DNA of 64,000 bases from CAWFMO01 sp963817065 (GCA_963817065.1 CAWFMO010000002.1:806001-870000), one strand, 5' to 3'; positions 43,005-51,909 are shown, numbered from the stretch's first letter. Made by a program: numbers and translations. Notes: generated by a model not told the origin, from the letters alone.

Positions 43005-44306
43005 ATGCCTGGCCTGGTCATAGTCGGCGCCCAATGGGGCGATGAAGGGAAGGGAAAGGTCACCGACCTGCTCGCCGAGCGGGCGGACCTCGTGATCCGC
43101 TTCCAGGGCGGCAACAACGCCGGCCACACGATCATCCGCGACGGCGAGACGTTCAAGTTCCACCTGATCCCCTCGGGGATCCTCTATCCCGGCAAGATCT
43201 GCGCGATCGGCAACGGGGTCGTGATCGACCCGGGCGTCCTGACCGGCGAGCTCGATGAGCTGCGGCGCCGCGGGATCGACGTCAGCGGCCTGCGGATCTC
43301 CGCCAACGCGCACCTGATCATGCCCTACCACGTGCTGCTCGACACGGCGGGCGAGGCGAAGCTCGGCAGCATGGAGATCGGCACCACGCGGCGCGGGATC
43401 GGCCCCTGTTACGCCGACAAGGCCTCGCGGCTCGGGATCCGGGTCCAGGACCTGCTCGACGAGAAGATCCTGCGCAAGAAGATCATGGCCGCGATGGAGC
43501 CCAAGGCCCAGCTCCTGCGCCCGTTCGCCAAGGACCCGCAGCTCGACCTCCACACGATGACCGAGAAGTACGTCACCTACGGCGCCCGGCTCGAGGCCCA
43601 CATCGCCGACACCGCCCACCTCTGCTGGGAGACGCTCGACCGCGACGCGACCGTGCTCTTCGAGGGCGCTCAGGGCACGCTGCTCGACCTCGACCACGGC
43701 ACCTACCCCTTCGTCACATCCTCGAACCCGGTCGCCGGCGCCGCCTGCATCGGGGCAGGAGTCGGCCCCCGCGACATCGACGAGGTCTGGGGGATCGCCA
43801 AGGCCTACGCGACCCGCGTCGGCTCGGGCCCGTTCCCGACCGAGCTCGGCGACGAGATCGGCGAGCTGATCCGCGAGCGCGGCCACGAGCGCGGCACGAC
43901 CACCGGCCGCCCGCGGCGGACCGGCTGGATGGACGCCGTCGCGCTGCGCTACGCCGTGCGCCTCAACTCGATGAGCGCGCTCGCGGTGACCAAGCTCGAC
44001 GTGCTCGCCGGGATGGACCCCCTCCGCGTCTGCGTCCGCTACCGCCACCCCGAGGGCGCCGTCTTCGACGAGTTCCCCTACCACCAGTCGATCATCCACT
44101 CGGCCGAGCCCGAGTACGAGGACCTGCCCGGATTCGAGGCCGACATCGGCGACGTCCGCAGCATCGCCGACCTCCCCCGCGAGGCCCGCGACTACCTCGA
44201 CGCGATCTCCGAGCACGCCGGCGTCCCGATCCGGCTCGTCGGCGTCGGCCCCTCGCGCGACCAGGTGATCTGGGCGGGCGAGGAGAGCGGGCTCAAGGCC
44301 GCCTAG
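43005..44306 (+). CDS. purA: Adenylosuccinate synthetase
   Basis: 433 residues. It makes adenylosuccinate from IMP, Asp and GTP, the first step to AMP. The GTP loop GDEGKGKVTD is at about 13-22. GGNNAGHT, RGIGPCYADK, EGAQGTLLDLDHGTYPFVTSSNP and GTTTGRPRR are all diagnostic. Start ATG 43005 with family-normal length. It is alone on its strand here. Confidence 0.97.
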   Translation: MPGLVIVGAQWGDEGKGKVTDLLAERADLVIRFQGGNNAGHTIIRDGETFKFHLIPSGILYPGKICAIGNGVVIDPGVLTGELDELRRRGIDVSGLRISANAHLIMPYHVLLDTAGEAKLGSMEIGTTRRGIGPCYADKASRLGIRVQDLLDEKILRKKIMAAMEPKAQLLRPFAKDPQLDLHTMTEKYVTYGARLEAHIADTAHLCWETLDRDATVLFEGAQGTLLDLDHGTYPFVTSSNPVAGAACIGAGVGPRDIDEVWGIAKAYATRVGSGPFPTELGDEIGELIRERGHERGTTTGRPRRTGWMDAVALRYAVRLNSMSALAVTKLDVLAGMDPLRVCVRYRHPEGAVFDEFPYHQSIIHSAEPEYEDLPGFEADIGDVRSIADLPREARDYLDAISEHAGVPIRLVGVGPSRDQVIWAGEESGLKAA

Positions 44307-44324
44307 CCGGTACGCCCTAGCGGC

Positions 44325-44612
44325 TCAGGCGTGCTCTTCGACCTCGACCTCGAAGGTCGTCTCTTCCGGCGGGCCCGGTAGGCCCTTGTCGCCGACCTCC
44401 TCGAGGCCCGGGACCAGCTTCTCGTCACGAAATCGCTCCCAGCTCTCTTTCGAGTCGTGGATCGCGACGACGATCCAGCCGTCGTCCGTCTCCCCTGCGA
44501 AGTGGTGGGTCTGGCCTTCGGGCAACCCTTCCGGCGGGTGGATCACCGCGGCGGCCGCTTCGTACTGCTCCTTGGTGCCGCCCTTGAACTTGTGCGTGAT
44601 GCCATATGCCAT
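44325..44612 (-). CDS. Small conserved protein of unknown function (dimeric alpha-beta barrel-like)
   Basis: 95 residues. AYGITHKFKGGTKEQYEAA, then HHFAGETDDGWIVVAIHDSKESWERFRDEKL: the pattern of small ABM/EthD-like barrels, similar to many actinobacterial hypothetical proteins with a GGT...YE...HP...EG motif. Start chosen because AGGAGG precedes the ATG by 7 bases. Codon use is less GC-rich than in neighbours. It faces the SnoaL-like gene across about 200 bases. Confidence 0.75.
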   Translation of the reverse strand: MAYGITHKFKGGTKEQYEAAAAVIHPPEGLPEGQTHHFAGETDDGWIVVAIHDSKESWERFRDEKLVPGLEEVGDKGLPGPPEETTFEVEVEEHA

Positions 44613-44808
44613 GCGAGTACCTCCTGTCGACGTTGTGCCTTGCATGAAAACTACTGCTCTGCTGAGTGGCACGGACCAGCGGATCTGCGGCATCCGGAGG
44701 TCGAGGTCTACGATCCGCCCGACTTCCCGGATGCCGACAAGTACGTGGGGACGAGAAGCGGAGTTCCAGCTCTGCGAGCCGCACTCACTGGGAGATACTG
44801 CACGGACC

Positions 44809-45252
44809 GTGTCCCAGGAAAACGTCGACCTCATCCTCGCGTCCATCCAACCTGGCCCCGATGTGGACTACGTGCCGCTCTTCCGGGACGACGAGATCTG
44901 GTCGGGGGTGGCCAAGGCTCTCACGCCCTTTTTCCATACCGGCTGTGAGATCCTCACCCGAGGCTTGCCCGGCGGGGACAAGGCCAATGTCGGCCTCGAT
45001 GGCATGCGAGCTGTATGGCTGGATTGGCTGGCGCCGTGGGCGACTTACCGGTCCGAAGCCGAGAGAGCCATCGACCTCGAAGATCGAGTACTCCTCCTCT
45101 TCAGCGCCTATGGCCGGCTCGAGGGAAGCGCGGCGGAGGTCAAGGATGAACTCGCCAGCATCTGGACCCTGCGTGACGGGAAGATCGCCAGAGCCGAGTT
45201 CTTGGCCACGACGCATGCCGAAGCCCTAGCAGCCGTCGGCCTCTCTGAGTAG
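44809..45252 (+). CDS. SnoaL-like (NTF2-fold) protein
   Basis: 147 residues. The N-terminus SQENVDLILASIQPGPDVD, followed by IWSGVAKALTPFFH and a C-terminal EVKDELASIWTLRDGKIARAEFLATTHAEALAA, is characteristic of SnoaL-like polyketide cyclase-fold proteins found widely in Actinobacteria. No specific catalytic residue can be assigned. GTG 44809 is the best start. It sits in the same lower-GC patch as the preceding small protein. Confidence 0.75.
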   Translation: MSQENVDLILASIQPGPDVDYVPLFRDDEIWSGVAKALTPFFHTGCEILTRGLPGGDKANVGLDGMRAVWLDWLAPWATYRSEAERAIDLEDRVLLLFSAYGRLEGSAAEVKDELASIWTLRDGKIARAEFLATTHAEALAAVGLSE

Positions 45253-45298
45253 GCGCGGGCCTGCTCTGCTCTGCGAACTACTGTTTTCCATCGAAGTT

Positions 45299-46015
45299 CT
45301 AAGCCGCGTCGGCCGGCCGCAGCGGCACAACGCCGGCGTGTGGCGAATGCGGGATCAGATCCTCCTCCTCGGCGCGGCGCTCGCCGCGGCGGAGCATCCT
45401 GAGGCCGAGGATCGCGGCCGAGAGCAGCGCGGTGACGCCAAATGTGACCTGGACGCTGAGCAGCCCCTCGCGGCTCCAGTAGACGTCGCGGAGGTCGAGC
45501 AAGAGCGCCGCCTCGTCGAAGGTCAGGCCGGCCCCGGCGCCGAAGCCGAAGGCGAGCGTCTCCTCGACGCGCCTGTTCTCGGTCACGAGGGCGGCGCCGC
45601 CGCAGCCGAAGGCGATCAGGATCCCGGGGACGAAGTGGTGGACGTGGGTCTCGCCGACGACGACGTCGCGGGTCGGCATCCAGCCGCCGCGGATGCCCCA
45701 GGTCAGCAGGCGGACGGTCGCGAACGAGCCGAGGAAGCCGGTGAGGATGTTGAAGAGCACGGTCTCGTGGCGCGGCGCCTGCTCGTAGGCCGTCTTGGCG
45801 ACCGCGACGGTGTCGATCGTCGCCAGCCCGGCGGCCTCGCCCAGCGATTCGGCCCCGTCGCCCTGTTTGCTCTCGCGCCGCCGCTTCGCCATCCGCGCGA
45901 TCTCGCCTGCGATCACGGCTCCCGCCGTGCCGACCGCGAGCACCGCGAGCCCGACCGTGACTCGCTCGCCGGCCTTCGAGGCCTGTCGGCGTCGCCGTCG
46001 AGCCAATGGGTTCAT
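45299..46015 (-). CDS. Integral membrane protein of unknown function
   Basis: 238 residues. N-terminal Arg-rich segment, a helix at 20-40, a linker of about 50 residues, then four helices. A conserved-looking HVHHFVPGI motif lies at the beginning of the third helix, with three His that could bind metal. The family is unknown to me. ATG 46015, and Met-start MNPLARRRRRQ fits a positive-inside rule. The 45253-45298 spacer holds no gene. Confidence 0.7.
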   Translation of the reverse strand: MNPLARRRRRQASKAGERVTVGLAVLAVGTAGAVIAGEIARMAKRRRESKQGDGAESLGEAAGLATIDTVAVAKTAYEQAPRHETVLFNILTGFLGSFATVRLLTWGIRGGWMPTRDVVVGETHVHHFVPGILIAFGCGGAALVTENRRVEETLAFGFGAGAGLTFDEAALLLDLRDVYWSREGLLSVQVTFGVTALLSAAILGLRMLRRGERRAEEEDLIPHSPHAGVVPLRPADAA

Positions 46016-46196
46016 GGCCCGAAGTCTAGGCCCGCACGTGAGCCGTTCCGCTCCCGAACGAAATATGATTACCAGTAATGCAGAGGCTTCTCGTCCCGGC
46101 CAGAGCAGGATTGAGCGCGGTCCGCCACGTCGCCTGGTATCTCAGGTACCAGATCGGCGGGGGGCGCGGCGACGCTCCCTGAGCCCCAGCGGAGGG
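46016..46196. other. Intergenic region with short inverted repeats
   Basis: 181 bases between two same-strand (minus) genes. ATTAC-CA-GTAAT (46068-46079) is a perfect short palindrome in an AT-rich patch (AAATATGATTACC), a possible operator or -10 area for the gene at 46015. CTGGTA/TACCAG with a 7-base loop is at about 46135-46153. No gene or RNA family is recognised. Confidence 0.35.
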
Positions 46197-47528
46197 CTAC
46201 TTGCGGCGGCGCTTCTTGCGCACGCACTTGCCGCGCTTGAGCTTCTTGCCCTTCTTGCACTTCCGCTTCGCGGGCGGCGGCGTCGTGGTGTTGGTGTTGG
46301 CGCCCGGGTTCGCGGGGTTGTTGGCAGGCGGCCCCGGGGCGATATTGAGCGTCACCGAAGCGGGGTTGGACTCGCCACCCGCGTTGCTCGCCTTGTAGCC
46401 GAAGGAATCGGGGCCCGAGTAGCCCGCGTGCGGCGTGTAGGTGAGCTGGCCGGTGGCCGTGTTGAGGGCGGAGATCTGGCCGTGGGCCGGGTCGCTGATG
46501 ATGAAGTAGAACGGCGATCCGCCGCCGGCGCACTCGAGCTCGATCCGGACCGGCTGGCCGGCGGTCGCCGAGGCGGCGACGTTGTCGCAGACCGGGGCCG
46601 GGCCCGGGGTGATCAGGAACGGCTTCGAGGTGCCGGTCTCGGCGTCGATCGGGGTCCCGTCGGTGCCGCTGGGATCGAAGGTCGCGCGGAAGAAGTAGGC
46701 CGGGCTCTCGCCGGCGATCGCGCCGGCGGGGACGTCGACCGTGAAGCTGACGTTCTTGACCGTCTCGCCGGGTCCGAAGCTGATCTGCTGGGTGCTCGGC
46801 CCTGAGACCGAAGTCCCGTGGGCGTTTCCGCCGCTGGGGGTCAGCGAGACCCCGACGTTCGTCGTCCCGCTCGCGACCCCGGTTCGGGTCAGCGTCGCGG
46901 AGTAGTCGATGGTGCTGCCCTGCTGGGCGCTCGCGCCGCCGCCGGGGCTGGTCGTGGCGAGCGCGATCTGCGCGTCGGTGCCCGGGTTGCCGACGACCGG
47001 CGCCGGAACCGCGTTGTTGACCGGCGTGCCGGCGCCGAGACCGATCGGAGCGGCGGAGATGAACAAGAGCGTGAAGCCTGAGTAGACCGGCGAGCCCTCG
47101 ACCGAGTCGAGGGCGATGTTCGGCGGCGCCATCGTCGGCGTCCCGGTCAGCTGCAGCGGCTCGCCCAGGTCCGCGTTGAGGTTGGGGAGGATGACGTAGA
47201 CGACTCCGCCGCCGGCCGCGATCGGGATGCAGATCGCGCCGATGTCGGTCGTGCAGTTACCGGCGGCCGTGATCGGCGCCTGCGGACTGCCGAAGCTGAG
47301 CGTGTTCAGCTCCGGGTTGCCCATCTCGTCGAGCAGCGAAGGCTCCTCGGTCGGGATCCCCACGGTCACCTGCTTGGGGACGTTGCGGACGAAGGGCCCG
47401 CCCGTGTTGAGCGTCGGCGGGCCGAGGACGTCGAGTGCGAGCGCCGGGGCGGCCGCCAGCCCGGCGAACACGGAGGTGAGCCCTACCAACAGCGCGAAGC
47501 GGCGCATCCGTGCGCCTGTACGAGACAT
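46197..47528 (-). CDS. Secreted Ig-like repeat protein with Lys/Arg/Cys-rich tail
   Basis: 443 residues. A signal peptide (RRFALLVGLTSVFAGLAAAPALA) is followed by three beta-sandwich-like regions; the last (residues about 330-415) matches the Big/cadherin-type pattern TPHAGYSGPDSFGYKASNAGG. The C-terminus is KCKKGKKLKRGKCVRKK plus a final run of Arg and Lys. Start ATG 47528 puts the signal at the right place; an upstream ATG at 47594 adds 22 residues without a role. Adhesion or wall association is plausible, not shown. Confidence 0.75.
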   Translation of the reverse strand: MSRTGARMRRFALLVGLTSVFAGLAAAPALALDVLGPPTLNTGGPFVRNVPKQVTVGIPTEEPSLLDEMGNPELNTLSFGSPQAPITAAGNCTTDIGAICIPIAAGGGVVYVILPNLNADLGEPLQLTGTPTMAPPNIALDSVEGSPVYSGFTLLFISAAPIGLGAGTPVNNAVPAPVVGNPGTDAQIALATTSPGGGASAQQGSTIDYSATLTRTGVASGTTNVGVSLTPSGGNAHGTSVSGPSTQQISFGPGETVKNVSFTVDVPAGAIAGESPAYFFRATFDPSGTDGTPIDAETGTSKPFLITPGPAPVCDNVAASATAGQPVRIELECAGGGSPFYFIISDPAHGQISALNTATGQLTYTPHAGYSGPDSFGYKASNAGGESNPASVTLNIAPGPPANNPANPGANTNTTTPPPAKRKCKKGKKLKRGKCVRKKRRRK

Positions 47529-47635
47529 CCCGTCAACCGTACTCCCGCTGCCGAATGCCTGCGTCGCTCCCATCGTCGTAGTCCATCGGTCCAATCGACG
47601 CGGAACTTGAGGCGATCGGTCGAGGAGGTGGAAGA

Positions 47636-47708
47636 TGGGCCGTGAAGGACTTGAACCTTCAACCTTGAGCTTAAGAGGCTCCTGCTCTACCAGTTGAGCT
47701 AACGGCCC
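47636..47708 (-). tRNA. tRNA-Lys (CTT anticodon)
   Basis: On the minus strand the acceptor GGGCCGT pairs with ACGGCCC, the D arm is GCTC/GAGC, the anticodon loop is CTCTTAA (anticodon CTT) and the T arm is GAAGG/CCTTC with loop TTCAAGT. Discriminator A, no encoded CCA. It reads AAG, the dominant Lys codon in a GC-rich genome. Confidence 0.95.
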
Positions 47709-47765
47709 TGGAAGCGCGCGGGGTGCCCGCGCGAAGCGGAAGTATAGGTAGCCGGCCGCGAAGCT

Positions 47766-48611
47766 CTAGGGGCCCGAGAGGCCGCCGCCGGAGAGCCCGC
47801 CGCCCGATCCCGAGAGCGGGTTCTGGAAGGCGTCGGCGCCCGGCGCGGGTGCGCCCGATGCCCCGGGGGCGCCCTGGGAGCCCTGCTGGGCGGCCTGCTG
47901 CTCGGCGGCCTTGACCTGCTTCTGGAACTCCGCGGCGCGCTTCTTGAACTCGGCGAGCTGGGTCGTGACCTGCTCCTTCTGGGTCGGCTCGGCCTCGGCC
48001 GCGGCCTGTTTGGCGGCCGCGTCGGCCTTCTCGGTCTCACCGGAGAAGTAGAGGTAGATCGCGAGCTGCGAGAGGCTGCCCTGGCTCGGGCTCGCGTCGG
48101 CGACGATCTGCTGGGCCTCGGCGGCAGAGGTGATGTTGCTGAGCGCCGAGGCGCCGGTGTCGGAAGACTCCGCGAGCGAGACGTAGGCGCGTGCGATCAG
48201 CGTCGCACCGTCGGGGTCGATCGGCTTCGGTTTCAGCTTCAGATAGCGATCCCAGGCGTCGGCCGCGCGTTCGTATTGCTCCTTCGACTCGCTGGTCTGG
48301 GCAGGGATCCCGGTCTCGGGGTCGACCTCCTGCGCCGAGCTGCCGGCCGAGACACGCACCCGCGCGAGCTCGAGCAGCGCGGCCGGGTCCTTGGGGTTGG
48401 CGGTGACCGCGTCCTCGGCCTCGTTGATCTGGTCCTCGAACGCGTCGGATGAGTTGGTGCCGCCGCCGCCGCCGAGGCCGTCGAGCAAGCCGCCCGAGAC
48501 CTCGCCGCCGATCCCGAACAGGATCAACCCGCCGCCCATGAGCACGGCGAGCATCCCGTAGATGACGCGGATGAAGTTGCGGCGCCGGCCGCTCTGTAGA
48601 TCGAAGAGCAT
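47766..48611 (-). CDS. Membrane-anchored protein with TPR-like helical region
   Basis: 281 residues. A short basic N-terminus and one transmembrane helix (about residues 15-36), a Gly-rich spacer, then helical repeats of TPR character (AEDAVTANPKDPAALLELARVRV, then AADAWDRYLKLKP) and a Gln/Ala-rich and Gly-rich tail. Such proteins are common next to tat genes in Thermoleophilia-like genomes by my impression only. Function unknown; perhaps a chaperone-like scaffold on the outer side. Confidence 0.7.
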   Translation of the reverse strand: MLFDLQSGRRRNFIRVIYGMLAVLMGGGLILFGIGGEVSGGLLDGLGGGGGTNSSDAFEDQINEAEDAVTANPKDPAALLELARVRVSAGSSAQEVDPETGIPAQTSESKEQYERAADAWDRYLKLKPKPIDPDGATLIARAYVSLAESSDTGASALSNITSAAEAQQIVADASPSQGSLSQLAIYLYFSGETEKADAAAKQAAAEAEPTQKEQVTTQLAEFKKRAAEFQKQVKAAEQQAAQQGSQGAPGASGAPAPGADAFQNPLSGSGGGLSGGGLSGP

Positions 48612-48623
48612 CGGCGCAGAAGG

Positions 48624-49394
48624 CTAGCTGGCCGCTTCGCCCGGGGCGGCGTCGGGCGGCGCCTCGGGGTCCCTGGGACGGAATATCCGCGCCAGGATCA
48701 GACTGCCCTCGAAGAGCAGGATCAGCGGCGCCATCGAGATCAGCATCGTGATCGGGTCGGTGCCGGGCAGCAGCATCGCGATGACCGCGATCGCGAGGAT
48801 CGCGTAGCGGCGGTTCTGCGAGAGCTGCTCGGGGGTGATCACGCGCAGCCGGGTGAGCCCGAGGATCCCGACCGGGATCTGGAACAGGACCCCGACCGAG
48901 AGCAGCGTCATCGCGAAGAAGCTGTAGTACTCGCGGGCGCGCACCTGGACGTTGAACTGGTCGTCGTTGAAGTTGAGCAGGAACTTGACCGCCGCCGGGA
49001 CGACGACGAAGTAGGCGAAGACGACCCCGGCGACGAACAAGACCGGGACCATGAGCATGAACGGCACCGCGAGCTTCTTCTCGCCCGGCTGCAGCGCCGG
49101 CAGCACGAACGCGTAGGCCTGGTAGAGGAAGACCGGCAGCGCGAGCACGATCGCGCCGTAGGCCGAAAGCGTCAGCGTCGTCGTAAACGGCTCGGCGACG
49201 CCGAAGGTCAGCGGCGTGAAGTCGCCGGGCAGCGGCTCGTTCGCGAGATCGAGGATCAGGTGGTTCTGCCAGAAGCAGAGCGCGAGCGCGACGGCGAAGA
49301 CGAACGCGCAGACGATCAGCCGCGAGCGCAGCTCGTCCAGGTGCTCGACGAGTGTGAGCCGGTCTTCGAAGTCGACCGGCGTGAGCCGGGCCAC
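48624..49394 (-). CDS. tatC: Sec-independent protein translocase TatC
   Basis: 256 residues with six helices. LTLVEHLDELRSRLIV (twin-arginine-binding N-terminal region with the conserved Glu), FTTTLTLSAYGAIVLALPVFLYQAYAFVLPAL and EKK are conserved blocks. TatC recognises twin-Arg signals of folded proteins, such as the ferritin-like and Rieske proteins encoded in this window. GTG start. tatA lies 3 bases upstream, so the two are co-transcribed. Confidence 0.96.
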   Translation of the reverse strand: MARLTPVDFEDRLTLVEHLDELRSRLIVCAFVFAVALALCFWQNHLILDLANEPLPGDFTPLTFGVAEPFTTTLTLSAYGAIVLALPVFLYQAYAFVLPALQPGEKKLAVPFMLMVPVLFVAGVVFAYFVVVPAAVKFLLNFNDDQFNVQVRAREYYSFFAMTLLSVGVLFQIPVGILGLTRLRVITPEQLSQNRRYAILAIAVIAMLLPGTDPITMLISMAPLILLFEGSLILARIFRPRDPEAPPDAAPGEAAS

Positions 49395-49397
49395 GGG

Positions 49398-49682
49398 CTA
49401 GGCCTTGTTCTCGGTGATGACTTCGCCCTCGACCGGCTTGCTCTCGGCGTTCGCCTTCGCGTCCGTCTTGGTGCCGGTCGCCTCGGAGGCCTGTGACGCC
49501 TCGAGCTCGCGCTTCTTGGCGTCGACGCTGTCGTCGGCACCGCCGTCGCGGTCGAGCGCGCCCTTGAAGTCGCGGATCCCCTTGCCCATCGAGCGTCCGA
49601 GCTCGGGGAGGCGCTTCGGGCCGAAGATGATCAGCACGATCACGAGGACGATCGCTATCTCGAGTGGTCCTATATTGGGCAT
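49398..49682 (-). CDS. tatA: Twin-arginine translocase subunit TatA
   Basis: 94 residues. One transmembrane helix (LEIAIVLVIVLIIFGPKRLPELGRSMGKGIRDF), the amphipathic helix and a charged C-terminal tail. The short tail and FGPKRLPELGRS pattern favour TatA over TatB. It forms the pore or membrane-thinning oligomer with TatC, encoded next. Confidence 0.93.
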   Translation of the reverse strand: MPNIGPLEIAIVLVIVLIIFGPKRLPELGRSMGKGIRDFKGALDRDGGADDSVDAKKRELEASQASEATGTKTDAKANAESKPVEGEVITENKA

Positions 49683-49718
49683 CTCACCGAATGGTAACGG
49701 CCGCCGGGGGCCGTCGGA

Positions 49719-50327
49719 TCATTTCTTCCTCGCGCGCTTTTTGGCCTTCTTGGGCGCCGAGGAGCCGTTCTCGAAGTTGAGGTAGTAGCGGCTCGCGGTC
49801 GGCTCCGCCTGGCCCTGGTACTTGCTGCCCGCCGGCTTCCCGTAGGGGCGCTCGACCGCCTCGTCCATGCGCATGAACGAGATCTGGCCGATCGGCATCC
49901 CGTGGTAGATCGTGATCGGCAGGTTGGCGAGGTTCGAGAGCTCGAGCGTCAGGTTGCCCTCGAACCCGGGGTCGACGAATCCCGCGGTCGAGTGGATGAC
50001 GAGCCCGAGGCGCCCGAGGCTCGACTTGCCCTCGAGCCGGGCGACGAGGTCGTCGGGGATCCGGACGTACTCGAGCGTCTGGCCGAGGACGAACTCGCCC
50101 GGGTGGAGGACGAAGGGCTCGTCCTCGGGGACGGTGACGAGCTCGGTCAGGTCGTCCATCTGCTTGCGCACGTCGATGTAGGGGTGGCGCGAGTTGTGAA
50201 AGACGCGGAACGTGCGATCGACGCGGACGTCGACGCTCGAGGGCTGGACGAGCGACTCGTCGTAGGGGTCGAAGACGAGGCGGCCGGCCGCGATCTCGGC
50301 CTTGATCGTGGTGTCGCTGAGCACCAT
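49719..50327 (-). CDS. dcd: dCTP deaminase
   Basis: 202 residues. Catalytic signature HSTAGFVDPGFEGNLTLELSN, LQPSSVDVRVD and GKSSLGRLGL. It makes dUTP, or dUMP if bifunctional, feeding dTMP synthesis. The C-terminal 15 residues are basic (APKKAKKRARKK), an addition seen on several proteins in this window. A 6-bp hairpin (ACGGCC/GGCCGT) lies just after the stop. Confidence 0.93.
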   Translation of the reverse strand: MVLSDTTIKAEIAAGRLVFDPYDESLVQPSSVDVRVDRTFRVFHNSRHPYIDVRKQMDDLTELVTVPEDEPFVLHPGEFVLGQTLEYVRIPDDLVARLEGKSSLGRLGLVIHSTAGFVDPGFEGNLTLELSNLANLPITIYHGMPIGQISFMRMDEAVERPYGKPAGSKYQGQAEPTASRYYLNFENGSSAPKKAKKRARKK

Positions 50328-50411
50328 TCGGGGCCGATTCTATGCGGCGCTCTGGCGCCAACCCATACATCCGGCTAAAGCTCTTCCCGCAGCTTCCGAT
50401 GGTTAGGTGCG

Positions 50412-50747
50412 ATGGAATCCCCCCGACGGACACAGAGAAGCGACCGCGGCCAGTCCAAGGGCCTTCAGTTCTGCCCCGACTGCGAGTCCGAGTTCGTCCA
50501 GCCGGTCGACTGGACCGAGACCGACTCCGAGAGCTGGGCGGTCGAGCTGCGTTGTCCCGAATGCGAGTGGACGGGCGGCGGGGTCTTCAACCGGCGCGAG
50601 ATCGACGACTTCGACCGCGTGCTCGACGACGGATGCCGCCAGCTCCACGAGGACCTGCGCAGGCTGACCCGCGAGAACATGGAGCGGGAAGCCGACCGCT
50701 TCGCCCGGGCGCTCGCCGGCGACCTCGTCGTCCCCGAAGACTTCTAG
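50412..50747 (+). CDS. Small zinc-ribbon protein
   Basis: 111 residues. Two Cys pairs, CPDC and CPEC about 28 residues apart, form a treble-clef-like zinc ribbon; the rest is helical and charged (REIDDFDRVLDDGCRQLHEDLRRL). No family name assigned. It is divergent from dcd and convergent with the ferritin-like gene, whose stop abuts its own. Confidence 0.7.
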   Translation: MESPRRTQRSDRGQSKGLQFCPDCESEFVQPVDWTETDSESWAVELRCPECEWTGGGVFNRREIDDFDRVLDDGCRQLHEDLRRLTRENMEREADRFARALAGDLVVPEDF

Positions 50748-51311
50748 TCAGCTCTTCTCGGAGCCCGACGGGTAAGCGCTCGGGACCGGGTTTCGGTCCA
50801 GGACCTGGCGCAGGATCACCAGATGGACGCCATCGTTGGCGGCGATCTGGGCCCCGGCGCGGAGCAGGTCGCCGCTGTCGAGCTTCGACGCCGCGTCGAC
50901 GAACACCGCGAGGCACTGGTTCTCGGTCTCGACCGCGAACGCGAGCGCCCGCTCGCGCTGCTTGACCTCGGTCAGGCCGGGGACGTCGGTCGGGAGCGGC
51001 GGCTCGGGGATCTCGCCGCCGAGGTCCTCGAGCGCCTTGGTCAGCGCCGCGACGTGCTCCCTGTGCTGGCGCTCGAAGAGCCCGGCGATCTCGGCCTCGG
51101 GCCCGAACAGTCTGCCGGTCTCGGCGTAGACGACGACAGCCGCCTGCTCGATCCCGAGCGCGCCCTCGATCACGCTCGGATCGTCCTCGCCCGCGGTCTC
51201 CTGGGCGGCGGCGCTGCGCGCGAGGAGCGCCGGGGCGAGCGTGGCCGCGGCCCCCGCCGCGAGCCCGCGGCGCAGGGTGTCGCGGCGCGTTGCCCCGAGC
51301 TGGGGCCTCAT
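50748..51311 (-). CDS. Ferritin-like Tat-exported protein
   Basis: 187 residues. A twin-Arg signal (TRRDTLRRGL, then a hydrophobic stretch and ARSAAA) is followed by a four-helix ferritin-like bundle of the DUF4439 type (GIEQAAVVVYAETG, LFERQHREHVAAL, ENQCLAVFVDAASK). Metal ligands Glu and His are visible in the helices. The gene overlaps the next ferritin-like gene (ATGA), so the two may form a hetero-oligomer outside the membrane. Confidence 0.8.
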   Translation of the reverse strand: MRPQLGATRRDTLRRGLAAGAAATLAPALLARSAAAQETAGEDDPSVIEGALGIEQAAVVVYAETGRLFGPEAEIAGLFERQHREHVAALTKALEDLGGEIPEPPLPTDVPGLTEVKQRERALAFAVETENQCLAVFVDAASKLDSGDLLRAGAQIAANDGVHLVILRQVLDRNPVPSAYPSGSEKS

Positions 51312-51892
51312 GCCGGGGCCCCGGTCACGAACGCCTCCGGTGCTTGCTTGGCGGGATCGTTTCCGGTTTCGATCCCGACCAGGACCGCGACCTGCTGCGC
51401 CTGGTGAACGGCGAGCTGGGTAACGGTCGCGCGCAGGTCGGTGTTGACGAGCTTCGAGACCGTGTCCTCGAACTCGGCGACCGACTCGTTCTGGATCTCG
51501 ATCAGCAGCGAGATCGCGGCGGCGCGGCCTTTGACCGAGTCGGCCCCGGTCTCGGCGGCGTAGGCAGCCTGGGACTTCGGCGCGACCGGCGTGCCGCTCA
51601 ACTCGGTGACGACCTTCGCGAGGCCGTCGGCCTGGGTCTGGTTCTGGGCCTGGAACTTCTCCGCCTCGGGGATCCCGCCGAGCTGGGGGGCGAGCGCGGC
51701 GTAGGCGGCCGCGGTCCGCAGCTGGCGGGCGCGGACCTGGTTGACGATCCGCGCGTCGCCGGCGTCGTCGGTGGCCGTCTCCTCCTCGTCGCGGCAGGCG
51801 GCGAGCAGCGCCGCCGAGCCGCCCGCGGCGAGCGCCCCGGAGGCGCTGAGGAAGCGGCGACGTGAAAGCGACGATTGAGGGGGGTTAGGCAT
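51308..51892 (-). CDS. Ferritin-like Tat lipoprotein
   Basis: 194 residues. Tat signal SRRRFLSASG combined with a lipobox (LLAAC, Cys about residue 33), so a Tat-exported lipoprotein. A helical bundle similar to the neighbour follows (KFQAQNQTQADGLAKVV, EIQNESVAEFEDTVSKL, VHQAQQVAVLVG). It has fewer obvious metal ligands. Cotranscribed with the preceding ferritin-like gene. Start ATG 51892 places the RRRFL motif close to the N-terminus. Confidence 0.78.
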   Translation of the reverse strand: MPNPPQSSLSRRRFLSASGALAAGGSAALLAACRDEEETATDDAGDARIVNQVRARQLRTAAAYAALAPQLGGIPEAEKFQAQNQTQADGLAKVVTELSGTPVAPKSQAAYAAETGADSVKGRAAAISLLIEIQNESVAEFEDTVSKLVNTDLRATVTQLAVHQAQQVAVLVGIETGNDPAKQAPEAFVTGAPA

Positions 51893-51909
51893 CTGTGGGC
51901 GGGATTTGA

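Noticed and set aside
47725..47750. CGCGAAGCGG next to tRNA-Lys as a fifth copy of the palindromic element
   Set aside because: Only the loop and inner stem match; the GG-A-GG/CC-C-CC stem is missing and the sequence is non-coding.
48630..48660. PGEAAS-coding end of tatC as a partial copy of the element
   Set aside because: Short Pro/Ala/Glu similarity only; no matching stem.
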